Origin: Chloranthus sessilifolius
Taxonomy: Eukaryota > Streptophyta > Magnoliopsida > Chloranthales > Chloranthaceae
Length of the DNA stretch: 64,000 nucleotides
NCBI GenBank assembly: GCA_021018995.1
Contig: CM037598.1
Location: 74,046,671 to 74,110,670, forward strand
Reading direction: 5' to 3'
Positions 20,210-30,880 of the stretch are shown one piece after another. A program made the position numbers and the translations under genes. A model generated the notes under the pieces. It had not been told where the DNA came from. It ran no database searches and saw nothing but the letters and a program-made list of their open reading frames with translations. Numbering within the stretch: the stretch's first letter is position 1; every line of letters starts with the position of its first letter.

Positions 20210-22747
20210 TGTAATAGCTCGAAAAATCACGCTAAACTATGACCTCGGGATCCGTGCCCGATCGGTCACAGGTTTGACCAATTAGGAGTTCGATAGTTAG
20301 TGTAGAGTGTGATGAGTGAATGTGATGTGATGGGTTGTGTAGCCATGTGGTGTGTGTTGAAAATCTAAAGTCACATACACCTACTGAGGTGCATGTGCTC
20401 AACACACAAGCTAGGGGGGGAGATAAAAGGGTTTAATAGCCCTAAAATCAAGAGTTTGGTGGTTGAGAGAGAAGTAAAGAAGAGAGAGAGAAGAGTAAAG
20501 AGAGTGATTAATACAAGGAGTAAATGCTAGTTGAAGAAGGGAGATTCGAGCAAGAAAACGTCGGATTCGACGCTTCCGACGCGAGGGATCCGCTAGAAGC
20601 AAAGCTGGAACCCTAGCCTTCCAACCGCTCGATTTGAAATCAATTTGAGATTTATTCAAGGTAAATTTTTGTGAATAAAATGCATAGATCGTAGAGGCTA
20701 AATTGTAGTTGAAAATGGTTTAAATCATAGGATAATGGTTTAGAAAAATAGAGGAAAAAGTGTGGAAAAAGATTGGGAAGAACAGCTCGAAATGGGCTGA
20801 ATCTGACAATTTCGATTAATCAAAATTGGGTTTCGATTAATCGAAATTGGCCAGGAAGTTGAAAAGTCAGAGGACCCCGACTTCGATTAATCGAATTGGA
20901 GTTCGATTAATCGACTTTGGATTTCGATTAATCGATTTGGGTATCGATTAATCGACTGGGAACCTCCAGTGGACCCAAGGGGGGCTGGAGGAAATGATTT
21001 GGGAAAATCGACCAATCGAAATGGGATTTCGATTAATCGATTTCAATTTTCGATTAATCGATTTGGGATCGATTAATCAATTTTAGGAACTCGATTTCTC
21101 GAATAGAGAATCGACTTGGCTGAACAGAGAATTTCGATTAATCGAATTAGAATTCGATTAATCGAATGAGAATCTCGATTAATCGATTTGAAAATCGATT
21201 AATCGATATTGACTTTCGATTAATCGATTTTTGGAATCGATTAATCAAATCAGATTCGATTAATCGATTTTGGAGTTCGATTAATCGACTGAGATAATTT
21301 ATGTTGACCTTTGAGTTTGACTTTAAGATTCTTGGAGGGTCTTAGACCTTCTTTGTTGCATCCTTTGTGATGTGTTTTACCTGTTATGTGGTACCATAGG
21401 TGGTACGTGTGAACTTGTGCACAAGGAGCCACGTGGGACCTTGGTGCAATGATCAAATGAAGACTTGAGGTAGGGAACACCTTGAACATATACTTTATTT
21501 TACAAGAGCATGTATGTAGTGATATAGAATTCAATTCAAATATTTTATTGCTTAAGAATTGTGAAAAGTGTGTGTGCGTGTGACATCCATAAGAGTAATT
21601 ATAATGAGCCATCCCCAGGGGATGAAGAAGTAAAGAGATGAGAGCATCAGGTGTGATGCAAGTGAATGGATACATCCCAGGGATGTATCCAAGATTGAAT
21701 CATGATTGATAGGGCCTAACGGATATAAGATAGCACACTTACACGGTGAATAACTATATGTAAGGCACTGATATTTTTATTATTTGACGTTTGATAGGGT
21801 ACCCCACCGACGTGGCGGGATATCCACGACTGACACGGCAGGATATCTGTGACCAAATCGGGTGGCGAAATCGTAGGCGGTCAGGAGGCTTATCCAGTAC
21901 AGTAAGCACAGGTGTTGAATTGAGATAAGTGAAACCCCGCCACCAATCCCCAGGGGAAAGGGGCTTGGGTACTATATTTATATTCCCAGGGAATACGTTA
22001 AAAGTGTCTATATAGATGACGATGAAGGGTATCTCATCGGGGCTCGATGCTATATTGCTCGGGGATTACTTAAGTTGAAAGTTTAAGTTTTGCTTTAGGC
22101 CTTTTCAGCATCATTCATGAGTAAATGAAAACATAAGTAATCAAATGATAATGAAATGCTTTTTAAGCTTTCATCAATAAGCATAGACACATCATGCATG
22201 GCATATCATGGAATATATGTGAGTAATAATTTATATGTTCAACTGTTTGTTCCCTATTGAGCTAGGATGTAGCTATAGACTATACATCGCAGGTCCACTA
22301 CTAGCATGCCTAGGCTTCAGAGAGGCCGACGACCCGGTGAGTCGGACCTTCGACGTGAAGAGTTGGAGCCACCTCCTGAGGACTTCTTCTAGAGGACTCC
22401 GTTGTGCCACTTTGAGGGCTTTTTGAGAGAGTTTTGTACGGCTTGGTATGTCAAGCTTTGATTTTGTTTAAACCATGTATATAAGGAGTTGGGATTATTC
22501 TTTTGGGACGAACCATCCGTGATGATTGCTATCATCGATGGTTCGGATCGGTTCTCCATTCATGCAGAGGCATGAGGGTAGAACTATCTTTTGGGGAGTT
22601 GCTTAATATAGATTTAAATTCTGAAATTTCGTTTATTATTCTATTGCATGCTTGATATACCAGTGTTCCATGCTTAGCTAAGGGGCACAGTCAAGATGAT
22701 CGTGCTGATGGCACAGGTTTCGGGGTGCCGAAATCCGGGCTGTCACA
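20210..22747 (+). mobile_element. 5' LTR of the inner Tekay/Del-like chromovirus
   Basis: Starts TGTAATAGCTCG and ends GGCTGTCACA. Terminal TGTRATAGC / GCTGTCACA inverted repeats mark the LTR. It is repeated with few differences at 30881-33347. A TATA-like GATAAAAGGG lies near 20421. An array of TCGATTAATCGA palindromes occupies 20811-21292. The 3' LTR lacks several palindromes and is 71 bp shorter, so the array is the fastest-changing part. Confidence 0.93.
20811..21292. repeat. TCGATTAATCGA palindrome array in the chromovirus 5' LTR
   Basis: More than 15 copies or one-base variants of TCGATTAATCGA are separated by spacers of mostly 7-9 bp, giving a 19-21 bp centre-to-centre spacing in the denser runs. 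The corresponding array in the 3' LTR is 31465-31905. Confidence 0.85.
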
Positions 22748-22748
22748 G

Positions 22749-22765
22749 TTGGTATCAAAGTCATT
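22749..22765 (+). other. Primer binding site (initiator tRNA-Met type)
   Basis: TTGGTATCAAAGTC follows the LTR by one base and matches, with about one change, the TGGTATCAGAGC complement of plant initiator tRNA-Met. Confidence 0.85.
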
Positions 22766-22838
22766 TCTTTTAGCAATTCTGGCAATTATTCTTTGGGTCA
22801 GAACATAGGGGCTTCTGCTAACGAAACTTTAGTTTCAA

Positions 22839-24153
22839 ATGCAGCCGCAAATGTCATCTAGAGGAAGAGGCCGACCAAGGGGAGGCCAACAGAGGAGTCT
22901 ACGTAGTGGAGATGATTACATCTCTCCTACAAATAGAGTGCCTTTAGGAATCTTGAGGCCCGAGGAGTGCAGTAGTAGTGAACGACATAATGAAGAGGAT
23001 CGAGATCATCGGATCAAGATCTAAGAGAACAAGAGAGTGAGAGAAAGACAAGAAGATAGAGAGGAGCGACAAAGGATGATGCACACTATGGAGACTATGG
23101 CAGATGCCATGGCACAACAAGCCGCATCCTTTGCGACTCATGCATCGAAGCAACGACCACCTACACCACATGCAGGACTGCGTTGCCTCATCTTTTCTGA
23201 GTTTAGGAGGATGAGACCTCCTTCATTTTACAGGCGGTGAACACAATGGCCCGAGCTGGCTGATGGAGATGGAGAAAGTCTTTAGCGTGCTAACTTGCAC
23301 GGAAGATGAGAGTGTGAGATGGGCAGCTTATATGTTGGATGGGGAGGCTGGGCCTTGGTGGAAGTCCGTGATACGGACTCGGGCTCAAGAGACCCCAGAG
23401 TTGCCTTGGACTTGGGAGGAGTTTGTTGAGGAGTTCAACAAACAATATTTTCCAGAAGTGGTGAGGAACCAATTAGAGATACAATTCCTACAATTAGTAC
23501 AAGGGAGGATGACAGTGAGAGAATATAGGGTAGAGTTTCTACGACTTGCCCGTTTTGCTCCGGATTACGTCGCTACCGAAGTGATGAAATCCAAGAGGTT
23601 TCAGCAAGGTTTGAAGCCTGAGGTTAGGGGAGGCGTAGCTCTATTTCAGCTGAGAACCTATGAAGAGGTCATGAGTAAAGCACTAGTGGTTGAAGAGGAG
23701 AATACAAATAGATATCGACAGAGAGAGCAACAGAGAGGAGGAAATGAACAAGGAAGGACGGGGACCTATGAACCGGTGAACAAAAAGCCGAGGTTCGTAT
23801 CCCAAAATCAGAGACCACAGTTCCAAGGGGGTTACGGAAGACCGGCGCAACAACAACACCAACAGAGGTTCCCATTACTTGCGTCGGGGAGACCTTTTCG
23901 ATATGAGAGCCCTGCCATGTCTACTGGCGCCACTATCACACAGGGTTCTCGTACTGTTTCTTCCGCACCTCGGGAGACTTGCGCAAAGTGTGGCAAGCCT
24001 CATAGGACAGTGGATTGTAGATTGGGAACTAGGGGCTGTTTCCGATGTGGCAAGGTGGGCCACTTGATCAAGGATTGCCCCGAGGCGGATAAAAGAAAGA
24101 CGGTTTTGATTCTTGACACCACGACCCATTCAAGCAAGGAAACCGATCGTTAG
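22839..24153 (+). pseudogene. gag of the inner chromovirus (broken)
   Basis: ATG at 22839 opens an Arg-rich start (MQPQMSSRGRGRPRGGQQR). A TAA at 23022 and a frameshift near 23215 break the frame. From 23263 the capsid core is clear: EKVFSVLTCTEDESVRWAAY, WWKSVIRTR, WEEFVEEFNKQYFPEVVR and EYRVEFLRLARFAPDYV. The C-terminus has a degenerate knuckle (CAKCGKPHRTVDC) and a perfect one (C-FR-C-GKVG-H-LIKD-C). The wording is that of the Ty3 Tekay/Del group. It ends with a TAG at 24151, ahead of the intron-like insert. Confidence 0.88.
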
Positions 24154-24209
24154 GGAGAGCCTGTCGATCCTTTGCTCGAGGAAGAGGAACATGCATGACG
24201 TCATCCAAG

Positions 24210-24377
24210 GTGAGACTCGTTAAAATTAAAGAAAATTTCTTTTCATTTAAAATTTTAGATAGAGAAGGAGCATGCATTAGAAATTGTATAGATTCTTTTC
24301 TCAAGACAAAAAGCTGTATGTGAATTAAGAGTGTAAATTGATGTGTAAATTATTGTATGTATGTATGTATACTATAG
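24210..24377 (+). other. Intron-like 168-bp insert between gag and protease
   Basis: The codons DVIQ-G are split inside the Gly codon: CAAG is followed by GTGAGA at 24210, and the coding sequence resumes at 24378 after ACTATAG, with TLNIYEKG leading to the protease. The insert is AT-rich, has GT...AG ends and contains a (TATG)n run. Related elements normally run through this point without a gap. It could be a real intron or a chance insertion. Confidence 0.5.
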
Positions 24378-24790
24378 GTACTTTAAACATATATGAAAAA
24401 GGATGCTTCGGTGGATATGACGCTCGAGTCTTGATAGACCCAGGGTCTACCCACTCATTCGTCACTCCACGTTTCGCCAAGAAGATGAAGATTGTTCCAG
24501 AGACGTTGGATTTTGTCCTATCTGTGTCTATTCCGACTGGAGAGTTAGTAGACACGGAGTTAGCTTGCAAATCCATCATTGTAGCAGTTCGAGACTTAGA
24601 GGTGCATGAATTAGAAGCAAAGTTGATACTGTTAGACATGCAGGGGTTTGATGTGATCCTTGGCATGGACTGGTTGGCGCAGCATTGTGCAACCGTCGAT
24701 TGCAAGAACAAGGTAGTCATTTTCAGACCCAACACAAGAAGATCATTTCGGTTTCAAGGAGTGAGGTCGTCATACGCCTTGATCTCGTGA
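24378..24790 (+). pseudogene. Aspartic protease of the inner chromovirus
   Basis: Reads ARVLIDPGSTHSFVTPRFAK, then LELVAVRDLE-like strands (IIVAVRDLEVHELEAKLILL) and the flap-side GFDVILGMDWLAQHCA. The catalytic loop has D-P-G-S, as in this group. The frame ends at 24788, and the connection to RT (24791-24913) is frameshifted. Its upstream join to gag depends on the insert at 24210-24377. Confidence 0.82.
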
Positions 24791-24913
24791 TGGGCCGAGA
24801 AAATGATCGAAAGGGTTGCGATGGATACTTAGCTTTCTTAAAGGAGGACAAGGAAGAAAAGAACGTCATTTCGAGATAGCGGTTATGCGAGACTTCAGCG
24901 TGTTTCGGAGGAA

Positions 24914-26267
24914 TTGCCTGGATTACCTCCAGAAAGAGAAGTAGAATTCGCCATTGACTTAGCACCAGGAACGGAGCCTATTTCGAAAGCACCTTATAGA
25001 ATGGCTCCCGCTGAGTTAAAGGAATTGAAGGAACAACTACAAGAACTTATGGACAAGGGGTTTGTTAGACCGAGCGTGTCTCCATGGGGAGCACCGGTCT
25101 TGTTTGTCAAGAAAAAGGATGGGTCAATGCGGCTATGCATTGACTATCGACAATTGAACAAACTCACTGTGAAGAACCGCTACCCTTTGCCTAGAATTGA
25201 CGATCTATTCGACCAATTCCAAGGAGCAAGGTATTTTTCCAAGATCGACCTGAGATCTGGGTATCATCAGTTGCGAGTCAAAGCTGAGGACATTCAGAAG
25301 ACAGCTTTCCGGACACGATATGGACACTATGAATTCCTTGTGATGCCGTTTGGATTGACGAATGCTCCGGCGTCGTTTATGGATCTGATGAACCGAGTGT
25401 TTAAACCACACTTGGACTCCTGCGTCGTAGTGTTTGTTGATGATATACTGATATACTCCAAATCCAAGACGGAACACGAAGAACATTTGAGGATTGCTCT
25501 ACAGACGCTACGTGAACACCAATTGTACGCCAAACTCAGCAAGTGTGAGTTTTGGTTGGAAGAGGTTAGCTTTTTGGGACACGTTGTCTCAAAGCATGGT
25601 GTCACGGTAGATCTAGCAAAGATAGAAGCAGTAGTTAAATGGGAGCAGCCAAAGACAGTGACCGATGTCCGAAGTTTTCTGGGCTTAGCAGGCTATTATT
25701 GACGTTTCGTTGAGGGGTTTTCAAAGATATCGGGACCTCTCACAAAGCTGACACGAAAAGATTCGAGGTTTGAGTGGAGTGAGGCATGCGAGAAGAGTTT
25801 TCAAGAACTCAAAATGAGACTCACTTCGGCTCCAGTGTTAGCGATTCCTTCAGGCAGTGGAGGATACGCCGTGTACAGCGACACGCCATACAATGGCCTT
25901 GGTTGTGTGCTCAACCAACACAAGAAGGTGATAGCTTACGGATCAAGACAGCTGAAGGAACACGAGAAAAATTACCCGACTCATGACTTGGAACTAGCAG
26001 CAGTCATTTTTGCGCTGAAGATTTGGAGACATTACTTGTATGGTGAGACTTTTGAAATTTTCACAGATCATAAGAGCCTCCGATATCTGTTTACACAGAA
26101 AGAGCTCAACATGAGACAACGCAGATGGATGGAATTCCTCAAGGATTATGATTGCTCCATACAATACCATCCAGGCAAGGCGAATGTTGTAGCCGATGCA
26201 TTGAGTCGAAAAGGTTTAGCTCAGTTAGCTTGTTTGATTTTGGGTATGCACCGATGGAAATTATTGG
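24914..26267 (+). pseudogene. Reverse transcriptase and RNase H of the inner chromovirus
   Basis: Open frame except for one TGA at 25700 (in [18 protein letters not shown], where an Arg CGA is expected, so a C-to-T change). RT motifs: [67 protein letters not shown] and catalytic FVDD (about 25434). RNase [46 protein letters not shown] and [10 protein letters not shown], so all four acidic sites can be traced. This is the best preserved enzyme in the window, with a single visible stop. Confidence 0.94.
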
Positions 26268-27206
26268 AAGACCTGGCAGTCTATGATGCGAACATTGAGT
26301 CAAAGGATACCAGATCCTTTTTGGCTAACATATCAGTAAAGCCAGTGATATTTGAGCATATCCACGATCTACAGATGAAAGATCCGGCATTAATAAAGAT
26401 TCATCAAGACGTGAGTGAAGGCATCAGGTCGGACTTCTTAATAAAAGAAGATGGTTCTTTGTTGTTTAAAGGCCGTCTCTGCATTCCGGACAATGCCGAT
26501 CTAAGACGAACGATTCTTGATGAGGCCCATAAGTCAAATTATGCTATCCACCCTGGTAGCACCAGAATGTACCAAGATTTGAAAAAGAACTACTGGTGGC
26601 GAGGACTGAAGCAAGACGTGGCGTCGTGTCACGGTGTTTGACTTGTCGAGTGAAGGTTGATCATGACATCCTGGACTACAACCTTTACCAATCCCAGAAT
26701 GGAAATGGGAATCAATCTCGATGGACTTCATTGTTGGATTGCCCCGTACTGCTAAGAGACACAATGCCATTTGGGTCGTCGTAGACCGATTGACCAAATC
26801 AGCGCACTTTTTGCCGTACAATACTACGTATACGGCAGGAAGACTGGCAGACTTATACATGAAGGAGATCGTAAGATTACATGGGATTCCAAGCAGCATA
26901 GTTTCAGATCGTGATCCACTATATACGTCCAAGTTTTGGAAGAAATTTCAAGAAGGAATGGGAACACGACTAGACTTTAGTTCAGCGTTCCATCCTCAAG
27001 CGATGAATGAGCAGCGAGTGAACCAAGTAATAGAAGATATGCTCAGGGCGTGCATGCTTGATATGCAAGGATACTGGGATGAGTATCTACCGATGCTCGA
27101 GTTCGCATACAACAACAGTTTCCAAACGAGCATTGGCATGGCACCATATGAAGCTCAGATGACGATGGCGATGCAAATCACCCCTCAATTGGGAGGAAAG
27201 CAGTGA
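26268..27206 (+). pseudogene. Integrase of the inner chromovirus (frameshifted)
   Basis: The histidine side of the zinc finger is present ([20 protein letters not shown]), but the frame breaks near 26630 and the cysteine pair region is garbled until 26721. The core then reads MDFIVGLPRTAKRHNAIWVV, DRLTKSAHFLP, IVSDRDPLYTSKFWKKFQ, FHPQAMNEQRVNQVIEDML and FAYNNSFQTSIGMAPYE. Both catalytic Asp residues are seen. The Glu position falls in the altered NEQRVNQ stretch. A stop at 27204 separates the chromodomain part. Confidence 0.9.
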
Positions 27207-27312
27207 GAATTTGTGTTAGGGCCAAAACTACTTGAAGACAACGCCACCGTCGTTCAATAATCGATAAAGGTTGAAATCGACGTAGTAGAAGTAGTTAGAA
27301 AAGTTACATGAC

Positions 27313-27765
27313 ATGAAGCGGACTAGTGTCGACTATAAAGTGGGCAAGCACGTGTTTGTGAAAGTGTCACCTATGAACGGTGTAATGAGATTTGGCAAGA
27401 GAGGGAAGTTAAGCCCACGTTATGTTGGGCCATTCAAAATTTTGGGACGCGTAGGTGAAGTTGCATATCGCATTGGGTTACCACCGCTATTTGATCGAGT
27501 ACATAACGTGTTCCACATATCGATGCTCAGAAAGTACGTGAATGATCCGTCTCATGTATTAGGAAAGCAACCTATAGAGATGTGTGAGGACATGAGCATG
27601 ATAGAGGAACCAGTGGAAATCTTGGATCGAAAGGAACAAGTACTGCGCACTAAAGTGATTCCCTTAGTGCTTGTTCGGTGGAACAATCATCCAAAAGAAG
27701 AGGCTACTTGGGAACGAGAGGCCGATGTGAAAGAACAATATCCAGCCTTGTTTCCAACGACGTGA
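27313..27765 (+). pseudogene. Integrase C-terminus with chromodomain
   Basis: Reads VGKHVFVKVSPMNGVMRFGK, LSPRYVGPFKILGRVGEVAY, VFHISMLRKYVNDPSHVL and then a chromodomain block, VIPLVLVRWNNHPKEEATWE. The chromodomain directs integration to particular chromatin and identifies the element as a chromovirus, most like Tekay/Del. The stretch 27207-27312 upstream is decayed linker. Confidence 0.9.
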
Positions 27766-27977
27766 GAATTCAATGTAAACCACAAACGTGTTTGTGGAAT
27801 CTCCACTATACTTGTAATTCAATGGAAATTTTGATCCAATCTGATTTAAGGAACAGATTTATATGTACATGATCAAGTGTATGCAACTCTATGGAACTAT
27901 GAACCACTTGATGTCATAAATTGTCAAAAATAATCAAAGAATCAAAGAACTTGAAAAAAATCTGCAGAAATTGGGCA

Positions 27978-28795
27978 AAATCGATTAATCGAATTTCAAA
28001 TCGATTAATCGATTTGGAATTTCGATTAATCGATTTTGTTCGATTAGTCGACTGGCATGTGCCAGTGACTGGAAATTGAAATGAGAGTTAGAATATACAT
28101 GGAATGCAATTTTGATTGATCGAGTTATAATTTCGATTAATCGATTAATCGATTTTGGGAATTCGATTAATCAAATTGGAAATTTGATTAATCGAACTGC
28201 AAGTTTGATTAATCGAACGAGCTAGGAATGTTAGAACAATTGGGAGTAAATTAATGAAATTTCGATTAATCGAAGCAGTATCGATTAATCGATTTTGGAT
28301 TTCGATTAATCGAAGCAGTATCGATTAATCGATTTTGGATTTCGATTAATCGAACTGGACCTCGATTAATCGATTTACTAAAGGGACTTGGAAGAATTTG
28401 GAGTCAGATAGATGATTTCGATTAATCGAAGTGAATTTCGATTAATCGAAATGGATTCGATTAATTGAATAACTTAAGTAATTCTGGAAATTTAGAAGTT
28501 ACTGCACGATTTTGATTAATCGAAGTGAAATTCGATTAATCGATTTTGAATTTTCGATTAATCGAAATGGATTTCGATTAATCGACTGGCTCGCGCCAGT
28601 GAGCTCAAAAACTTAAAATTTTTAAACGGATATGATTTCGATTAATCGAAATATTTTCGATTAATCAAAATGTTTTCGATTAATCGAATTTAACTTTCGA
28701 TTGATCGATTTGGGAAATCGATTAATCAATTTTGCGCGGCTTAAACTAGTTTTGAATCTCGATTAATCGATTCTGAATTTCGATTAATCGAGCCG
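27978..28795. promoter_or_regulatory. TCGATTAATCGA palindrome array upstream of the chromovirus accessory ORF
   Basis: About 25 copies and near copies of TCGATTAATCGA, many at 20-21 bp centre-to-centre spacing, fill this non-coding stretch. It includes a short exact duplication (tcgaagcagtatcgattaatc twice near 28272-28330). It ends 6 bp before the TATA-like box at 28801. The same motif fills part of the LTRs but is absent from gag, pol and the accessory ORF. Confidence 0.8.
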
Positions 28796-28800
28796 AAGCC

Positions 28801-28812
28801 TATATATTAAAA
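28801..28812 (+). promoter_or_regulatory. TATA-like box before the chromovirus accessory ORF
   Basis: TATATATTAAAA immediately follows the palindrome array. A C/T-rich, leader-like stretch with 'gctagggttttgcg' follows and leads to the ATG at 29038. Confidence 0.5.
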
Positions 28813-29037
28813 ATTAGGGATTTTTCTTCCCATTCGAATCATATGCACTTGAGTTCTTCGAGCGCCCTTTTCTTCTTCCTCTCCGGCCATTCATCCGTGC
28901 TAGGGTTTTGCGTTTTCTTCGTCGCTCTCCGACCGAGATCGCCCACTTTCGCATCGAAACCTAAGGTAAACCCTAGATTTGTGTTTTTCCCTTCAATTTG
29001 AATTAGAAAAACCCCAGAATTTGTTATTTCACCAACC

Positions 29038-30560
29038 ATGCCGCCCAAAACCCGTTTGTCTTCGAAGAAGGCAACCTCTAAGCTCCTGGTTAGGCGTAAG
29101 AACGCCGCGCCACCACCACCTACCCCATCGCCGGTGAGGACTCCATCACCGTCGGCATCGGAGACCACCTTCGGTTCGACAAGCGCATCCTTGCGCGAGT
29201 CTTCCCGCGAATCGACCCCAATGCCCCCACCACCCACTAACGTGGTGCAACCAAACGAATGGTGGGCGGCCAAGACCTTTGAGGTCGAATATATTATCGA
29301 CCCTACCCTATTCACAAATCCCGATTTGCCGGGCAAGACCCAATGGGCTCGAAATTACCTCAACAACGCCGGTCTGGGCAACCTTCTCAAACCAATCCGG
29401 GGTTCCTATTACCCTAGGTTGGTTAGATTATTTTACCAAGGGCTCGTAGACGGCCCTACCGACGACGTGATTAAGACCACCATAGAGGGTCGGGAGTACA
29501 TAATCACCCGTCGCCACATACACGAGGTACTCGAGTGTTACCTCGATTTCACCCCAGAGACCACCCTATTCTCACCCTTCGAGGAGGACCCTCGATTTGA
29601 GGAGGTCATGACCCGCATGACCAATGGCAAGAAGGGGTAGGGCTCCTCCATCAAGAGGGTTGACCTTCCCCACTACATGTGGATGCTTGATTCAATAATC
29701 AAGTGTAACTTATACCCAATGCGCCACGATACGGAGCGCGTGGACAAAGTGCAACAGGCACTTTATGCGGCCTTCTGTGGCCGATGGTTTGATGCTACCA
29801 TGGTCATCTTAGAAGGGATGAGGTACATCAAAGGAAAGTTGATGAAGGGCAACATGCGGCCCAAGGAGAAGATGCCATATGCTCGGCTCATCTCGAGCAT
29901 GTTGGAGTGTTACTCCAATGATCCCTCCTACAGCATCTCGCCTCACGAGGTGAGGGCTACGGATCGCGTGAAGACGTTTTCGAAGTCTTCATGGACCCGT
30001 AGCTACAATTTATTAAAGCGGACCCTACCAGCTCCGGGTCCCGCTCCGGTAGCCGCAGTAGCAGCAGCAGTAGCACCGCCACCACCCCCACCACCTCAGC
30101 AGGACCCACCCATGGGTGGGGCACACCCTATCCCCGCTGAGCCATCCGTGGAGAGGATTCCCTCTCACACCGTAGCCTCACCGACGCCACCTGCCCACTC
30201 CGCGCCCGCGACACCCACCTCATCCTACTGCTGCCACCATCATCTGGGCCGACCATCGAGGAGGTGTTGGCCCGTATGGAGGCCAACAACGAAAGGATGA
30301 ACCGGAGGATGGACTTCCTCCTCTTTCACACCCTCCGCCACATCTATCCTACCGACTACCGCCGCTACCTCGTCCAGGAGGAGGAGTGGACCGTCGGATG
30401 CACAGCCTTCCACAGAGGATCCGTCTTCCATCCCACCACTGCAGACGCGGCTCCTTCCACATCTACCTCCGCTCTGCCAACCGAGACGCCGCAGCCACAG
30501 CATGCCATCCACCAAAGACACCACCACCATCATACGGCTCCCAGAGACACCACCGAGTAA
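29038..30560 (+). pseudogene. Post-pol accessory ORF of the chromovirus (PF20167-like), one stop and one frameshift
   Basis: The ATG at 29038 opens MPPKTRLSSKKATSKLLVRR, a basic start followed by a Pro/Ser-rich part. The core reads WARNYLNNAGLGNLLKPIRG, YYPRLVRLFYQGLV, EGREYIITRRHIHEVLE, then a TAG at 29638, then DLPHYMWMLDSIIKCNLYP, VQQALYAAFCGRWFDATMVI and ARLISSMLECYSND. A poly-Ala/Pro linker follows. A frameshift near 30225 leads to VLARMEANNERMNRRMDFLL, a short coil, and a His-rich end. Chromoviruses usually end with the integrase, so an ORF of about 500 codons behind it is unusual. It looks homologous to the ORF at 17025 of the surrounding Athila-like element. Placement with the 'putative plant transposon protein' family is from memory. 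Function unknown. Confidence 0.65.
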
Positions 30561-30880
30561 TCTTACCCGGCTGACGAGGGACCGCCTGAAGTCGATAGTT
30601 ATTTTGTATCAGTCATGATTTTTGTACATGTATATTTTTGTGTGCCAACTTATTGGCGCTTTGTAAAATTTTCTGATATTAATAAAAAAAATCTAAATTT
30701 TTGTGTTAATTGTTTGCTTTCGTCAAAAAAAAAAAAAGAAAAATTTGAATTCCATGCTTGTGTTGTGAATACTTAAGTACGTCTGAGTCACCTGGACCAC
30801 CTCACCTGAGAGTGTGGGGAGAGAACTGACGACAAACCTTGGGTTATTTTCGAGGACAAAAATTCCCAAGGTGGGGAGGA
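30561..30880 (+). other. Chromovirus 3' UTR ending in the polypurine tract
   Basis: Non-coding, with a poly(A)-like run at 30726-30742. It ends in CCAAGGTGGGGAGGA (30866-30880), the plus-strand primer, directly before the 3' LTR. Confidence 0.8.

Noticed and set aside
20411..20659. Minus-strand ORF present in both chromovirus LTRs (second copy 30903-31331)
   Set aside because: It is conserved only because the LTRs are recent duplicates. It lies antisense to the leader, has no known domain, and the second copy differs in length.
21250..21675. Minus-strand ORF in the LTR (second copy 31860-32303)
   Set aside because: It runs into the palindrome array, giving repeated INR words. Its translation is a by-product of the repeats.
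27978..28795. CRISPR-like look of regularly spaced palindromes
   Set aside because: Repeats are 12 bp with 6-9 bp gaps of no fixed length, there are no cas genes, and the context is a plant retrotransposon.
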